From Pseudomonadota bacterium (GTDB lineage: Bacteria; Pseudomonadota; Alphaproteobacteria; Rhizobiales; Rhizobiaceae), in NCBI GenBank assembly GCA_023451915.1, contig JAEXXS010000247.1, forward strand, positions 1 through 7,496: 7,496 nucleotides of DNA, in the 5' to 3' direction. Shown here piece by piece: positions 4,788 through 7,496 of this stretch; position 1 is the stretch's first letter, and each line of letters starts with the position of its first letter. The notes under the pieces are model-generated. The model saw only the letters and a list, made by a program, of their open reading frames with translations. It ran no database searches and was not told where the DNA came from. The position numbers and the translations under genes are program-made.

Positions 4788-7496
4788 ATGGGAAAACGAA
4801 GAAAAGATTCAATATATTGGCGAACGTCATATTGGCGAATGTCGCCTGTATCGAGAGCGAAGCGACGACTGGCGTCGTCCGTTGCCTTGACTTTGATCTT
4901 TCTTAGTTCCCAATCCGGCGCACAAGCCAATGAATGGATCGGCCCAGAAAACGGCGATTTCTTTGCGAATTCAAATTGGAGCGATAACGCCGGCCCTCAG
5001 GGCCCCGCTTCGACTTTTACGACCGGTACAGCGCAGGGCACCATCGATCTCTCTGGCGCAGGGAATGGTACACTCGCCCGAATTTTCGGAACCGGTGCAG
5101 GAAATAACGCTTCAGTTGTCATCAACATAAAGACGTCTGGGAACAATCAGGCGTCTCTTCACATGGGAGACAGCTCAAATCCGCTATTGTTGGGAGCTGA
5201 TGGAGCAAACGGAACACTTAGTCTTGTTCTTGATGGACCCACTACTGTCTATCTAGGTGGTCAGGATCTCTTAATTGGACAAGGCGCAGGCAGTGCAGGC
5301 ATTCTTAACCTAATCGGGACCGGGAAAGAAACGGACGTTCGTCCGGAAGGGCCCATGGAACTGGGCTATTCCTGTTATTCTTGTGCACCGATGTATAATG
5401 CGTCAGGTAGCAGAATCGTCATTGGTCAAAATGAAGGCACGGGTACTGTCAACATTCAAGGGGCCTCCCTGGGACTTGGTCCCAGCGGTGTGGTGATCGG
5501 CGATGGCGCAGGAAGTAACGGCACTTTGAACGTGCTTGCGGGTGGCAAACTGGGCGATAATTATACCGGGTATGGCGCGACGGTCGTCGTGGGCAATGGC
5601 GGCGGTACTGGCGCACTTAATATTGACGGGTCAGGAGCCCTTGGAATTAACGATGCTCCCTTTTCCATCCTCAACAGGGGCGTAACAATTGGAAATGGCG
5701 CTGGAAGCATCGGCTCCGCCAACATTATTTCTCGCGGCAAGGTCCATACTTTCATCAATTCCAGCTATCTGTCCGATCCGTCGATGCGCCCTGAACTGGA
5801 TACACGGCTGGGTGTGGATGGGGGCAGTGGGACGCTTTCCGTCTCTGGCGCCGACTCAGTCTGGTATCAATCCGGCGTCACTGAAGGTGCGATACCAAGT
5901 GACGGTTCCGTCAACACGGATCCCGGCGTCTTGCGTGTCGGCCAGAGCGGCAGGGGAGAGGTCGTGATTGCCGACCAGGGCGTGGTAAGAGTGGGAACTG
6001 CGACGATTCTTGGGGAGAGTATCATCGAGGGCGGAATCTATCGGAACTATTATTCGCTCGCAGATCACGTATCAAATGGCACAGTCATTTTAGGCGTTGA
6101 AACTTCTGGGTCGGGTGTTTTGAGCATCGGTGGTTCGGTCGGTGCTGCAGCTGTTGCGCCTGGGCGCTTGATGGCGCAGACAATTGAATTCGGCGATGGT
6201 GAGGGATTGATCCGGTTCAACCATACCGCAAATAATTACGTGTTTGACCAGTTCGATGCGCAGTATCTTGAGGGTCCTTCCAGACCATCAACCCTCTCGA
6301 TTGTCGGTGACGGAACCATTGAAGCGGCGGCTGGCCGTACCATTTTGAACGAGAACCAGTTGAGCTTCACCGGTACCTTGCTGCCAAGCACGGGTACCTT
6401 GCAGGTCAATGGCGACATATCGACAGCAACAGCCAATATTCTGTCCGGAGGCACACTGGAAGGTACCGGCATTGTTGGCTCGACCGTCAATGGAGGCACA
6501 ATTGCTCCGGGGCAGACACCGGGCGGCAGTCAGGGGCTGGCAAGTTCTATCGGCACTCTGACAATCGCCGGCAATTACACGGGGCAGGGCGGGGTGCTTT
6601 CGCTCGACACCGTACTTGGCAATGATAGCTCGCTCACCGATAAACTTGTCATTACCGGCAATACATCAGGCAACACGACGGTTAAAGTCAAAAACATCAA
6701 TGGAAATGGTGACGAAACAATCGAAGGGATTCAAATCGTCACCGTTGGCGGTATATCAGACCCAAATGCATTTTCTCTTGCTGGCAATTATATGTTCAAT
6801 GGTCAGCAGGCTGTGGTGGGCGGCGCCTATGCTTATCGTCTGTTTCAAGGCAGCACCTCTCAGCCTGGCGATGGCAATTGGTATTTGCGGTCCCAGTTGT
6901 TACCGACGGAGCCTCCGACAGAACCGCCCACAGAGCCGGGCGAGGGCGGCGGCGAAGAAGGTGGAGGAGAGCCTCTCTATCAGCCGGGGGTAGGAACCTA
7001 TGAGGCCTACCCGCAGCTTCTGCTCGGCCTGAACGGCTTGCCGACGCTGCAACAGCGCACTGGCAACCGCTACTGGAGCGGAGCGGGCAATGTGATGCTG
7101 TCGGAAGGGGCGGATCCGATTGGATCCCCTTATGCACCGCCTGCCGAAGCCGGCAGTCTGATCGAAGGCAATGGTGTCTGGGGGAGGATTGAAGGATCGC
7201 ATACCAAGATCGATCCTCGTTTCTCCACCTCAGGCGTGGATTATAACTTCAACACCTTCAAGCTGCAGGCCGGCCTCGATGGCATGTTCCTTGAAAATGA
7301 AACGGGAAAGCTGATCGGCGGCATTACCGTGCATTATGTGCATGGCAAGGCCAAGACATCGTCAATCTACGGCGACGGCGAGATTTCCACCGATGGCTAT
7401 GGTTTAGGCGGTACGCTGACCTGGTACGGAGATAAGGGGTTTTATGTTGACGGTCAGGCGCAAGTGACCTGGTATGACAGCGACCTGAACGCCTTT
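4788..7496 (+). CDS. Type Va autotransporter (outer-membrane beta-barrel), C-terminus cut by window edge
   Basis: The frame is open for 903 codons to the right edge. Domains in order: an extended basic/aromatic N-terminus (1-27), a hydrophobic core ASSVALTLIFLSS, and probable signal cleavage after AQA47; a passenger rich in Gly, Asn, Ser and Thr with about eight T5SS-type repeats of the form V-x-I-G-x-G-x-G-(S/T)-G-x-L-x-I, the glycines falling at residues 164, 213, 238, 269, 302, 342, 385 and 436; a PATR-like stretch GGTLEGTGIVGS to APGQTPG (about 550-579); the pertactin-type junction block with TDKLVITG and GNWYLRSQL; a PTEP/Gly-Glu linker (706-729); then the barrel beginning near GVWGRIEGS (W798). 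About 170 barrel residues should lie beyond the edge. Such proteins cross the inner membrane by Sec and display a beta-helix at the surface as adhesins, biofilm factors or enzymes. No protease or lipase motif is seen, so adhesion is only a guess. Confidence 0.95.
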   Translation, partial: MGKRRKDSIYWRTSYWRMSPVSRAKRRLASSVALTLIFLSSQSGAQANEWIGPENGDFFANSNWSDNAGPQGPASTFTTGTAQGTIDLSGAGNGTLARIFGTGAGNNASVVINIKTSGNNQASLHMGDSSNPLLLGADGANGTLSLVLDGPTTVYLGGQDLLIGQGAGSAGILNLIGTGKETDVRPEGPMELGYSCYSCAPMYNASGSRIVIGQNEGTGTVNIQGASLGLGPSGVVIGDGAGSNGTLNVLAGGKLGDNYTGYGATVVVGNGGGTGALNIDGSGALGINDAPFSILNRGVTIGNGAGSIGSANIISRGKVHTFINSSYLSDPSMRPELDTRLGVDGGSGTLSVSGADSVWYQSGVTEGAIPSDGSVNTDPGVLRVGQSGRGEVVIADQGVVRVGTATILGESIIEGGIYRNYYSLADHVSNGTVILGVETSGSGVLSIGGSVGAAAVAPGRLMAQTIEFGDGEGLIRFNHTANNYVFDQFDAQYLEGPSRPSTLSIVGDGTIEAAAGRTILNENQLSFTGTLLPSTGTLQVNGDISTATANILSGGTLEGTGIVGSTVNGGTIAPGQTPGGSQGLASSIGTLTIAGNYTGQGGVLSLDTVLGNDSSLTDKLVITGNTSGNTTVKVKNINGNGDETIEGIQIVTVGGISDPNAFSLAGNYMFNGQQAVVGGAYAYRLFQGSTSQPGDGNWYLRSQLLPTEPPTEPPTEPGEGGGEEGGGEPLYQPGVGTYEAYPQLLLGLNGLPTLQQRTGNRYWSGAGNVMLSEGADPIGSPYAPPAEAGSLIEGNGVWGRIEGSHTKIDPRFSTSGVDYNFNTFKLQAGLDGMFLENETGKLIGGITVHYVHGKAKTSSIYGDGEISTDGYGLGGTLTWYGDKGFYVDGQAQVTWYDSDLNAF
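4814..4843 (+). repeat. 15-bp in-frame tandem duplication in the autotransporter signal region
   Basis: Two adjacent 15-bp units, ATATTGGCGAACGTC (4814-4828) and ATATTGGCGAATGTC (4829-4843), differ at one base. In the reading frame they encode YWRTS-YWRMS (residues 10-19). The single C-to-T difference turns ACG into ATG at 4839, creating an internal in-frame Met codon. Confidence 0.9.
6903..6938 (+). repeat. Three 12-bp degenerate repeats encoding PTEP-PTEP-PTEP
   Basis: Three consecutive 12-bp units each encode Pro-Thr-Glu-Pro with synonymous differences, followed by a Gly/Glu-rich run. This is the flexible linker between the passenger and the barrel of the autotransporter. Repeats of this kind often vary in copy number between strains. 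Confidence 0.85.

Noticed and set aside
5271..6120. Repetitive Gly-Asn-Gly coding sequence considered as DNA repeats or a CRISPR-like array
   Set aside because: The repetition is at protein level with diverged codons and variable spacing of about 25-50 residues, as expected for beta-helix repeats.
7109..7128. Two GGATCC sites close together, considered as a hairpin or recombination site
   Set aside because: They are short self-complementary hexamers inside the coding frame with no further flanking symmetry.
6616..7202. Plus- and minus-strand ORFs of 100-125 aa over the autotransporter C-terminal half
   Set aside because: They are alternative frames of the long autotransporter reading frame; their Arg/Pro/Ser-rich composition is typical of GC-rich shadows.

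Overview
The window holds two divergent transcription units separated by about 195 bp. It looks alphaproteobacterial, most likely Hyphomicrobiales (the Rhizobium, Brucella and Ochrobactrum group). That placement rests on the style of the autotransporter, the presence of a SapC-family (PF07277) protein and moderate GC content. No taxonomic marker gene is present, so it is an inference.

Left two thirds (1-4592, minus strand): one tightly packed operon read right to left. In order of transcription it encodes a SapC-family protein, a GNAT acyl/acetyltransferase, a stand-alone acyl carrier protein (ACP), a cytochrome P450, a previously untracked 42-codon ORF, and a fatty acyl-AMP ligase (FAAL) whose C-terminus runs off the left edge. 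The last three junctions (ACP/P450, P450/small ORF, small ORF/FAAL) are all 4-bp ATGA stop-start overlaps, which suggests translational coupling. The first two gaps are 15 bp and 3 bp. The logical reading is an acyl-ACP pathway: the FAAL activates a fatty or carboxylic acid as an acyl-adenylate and loads it on the ACP, the P450 oxidises the tethered chain, and the GNAT transfers an acyl group or acetylates an amine or amino-sugar. No PKS, NRPS, thioesterase or transporter is visible here, so the product cannot be named.

Intergenic region (4593-4787): AT-rich in its right half, with a nested cluster of short inverted repeats that could be operators serving one or both directions. I do not see a convincing sigma70 promoter.

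Right third (4788-7496, plus strand): the first 903 codons of a classical type Va autotransporter. It has an unusually long N-terminal signal region carrying an in-frame 15-bp tandem duplication, about eight T5SS-type beta-helix repeats, a PATR-like segment, a PTEP/Gly-Glu linker and the start of a beta-barrel that is cut by the window edge. The passenger contains only two cysteines, as a C-Y-S-C pair.

The most interesting material is the compact FAAL-ACP-P450-GNAT-SapC operon with the coupled 42-aa ORF. I recognise each large family but not this combination as a described pathway.
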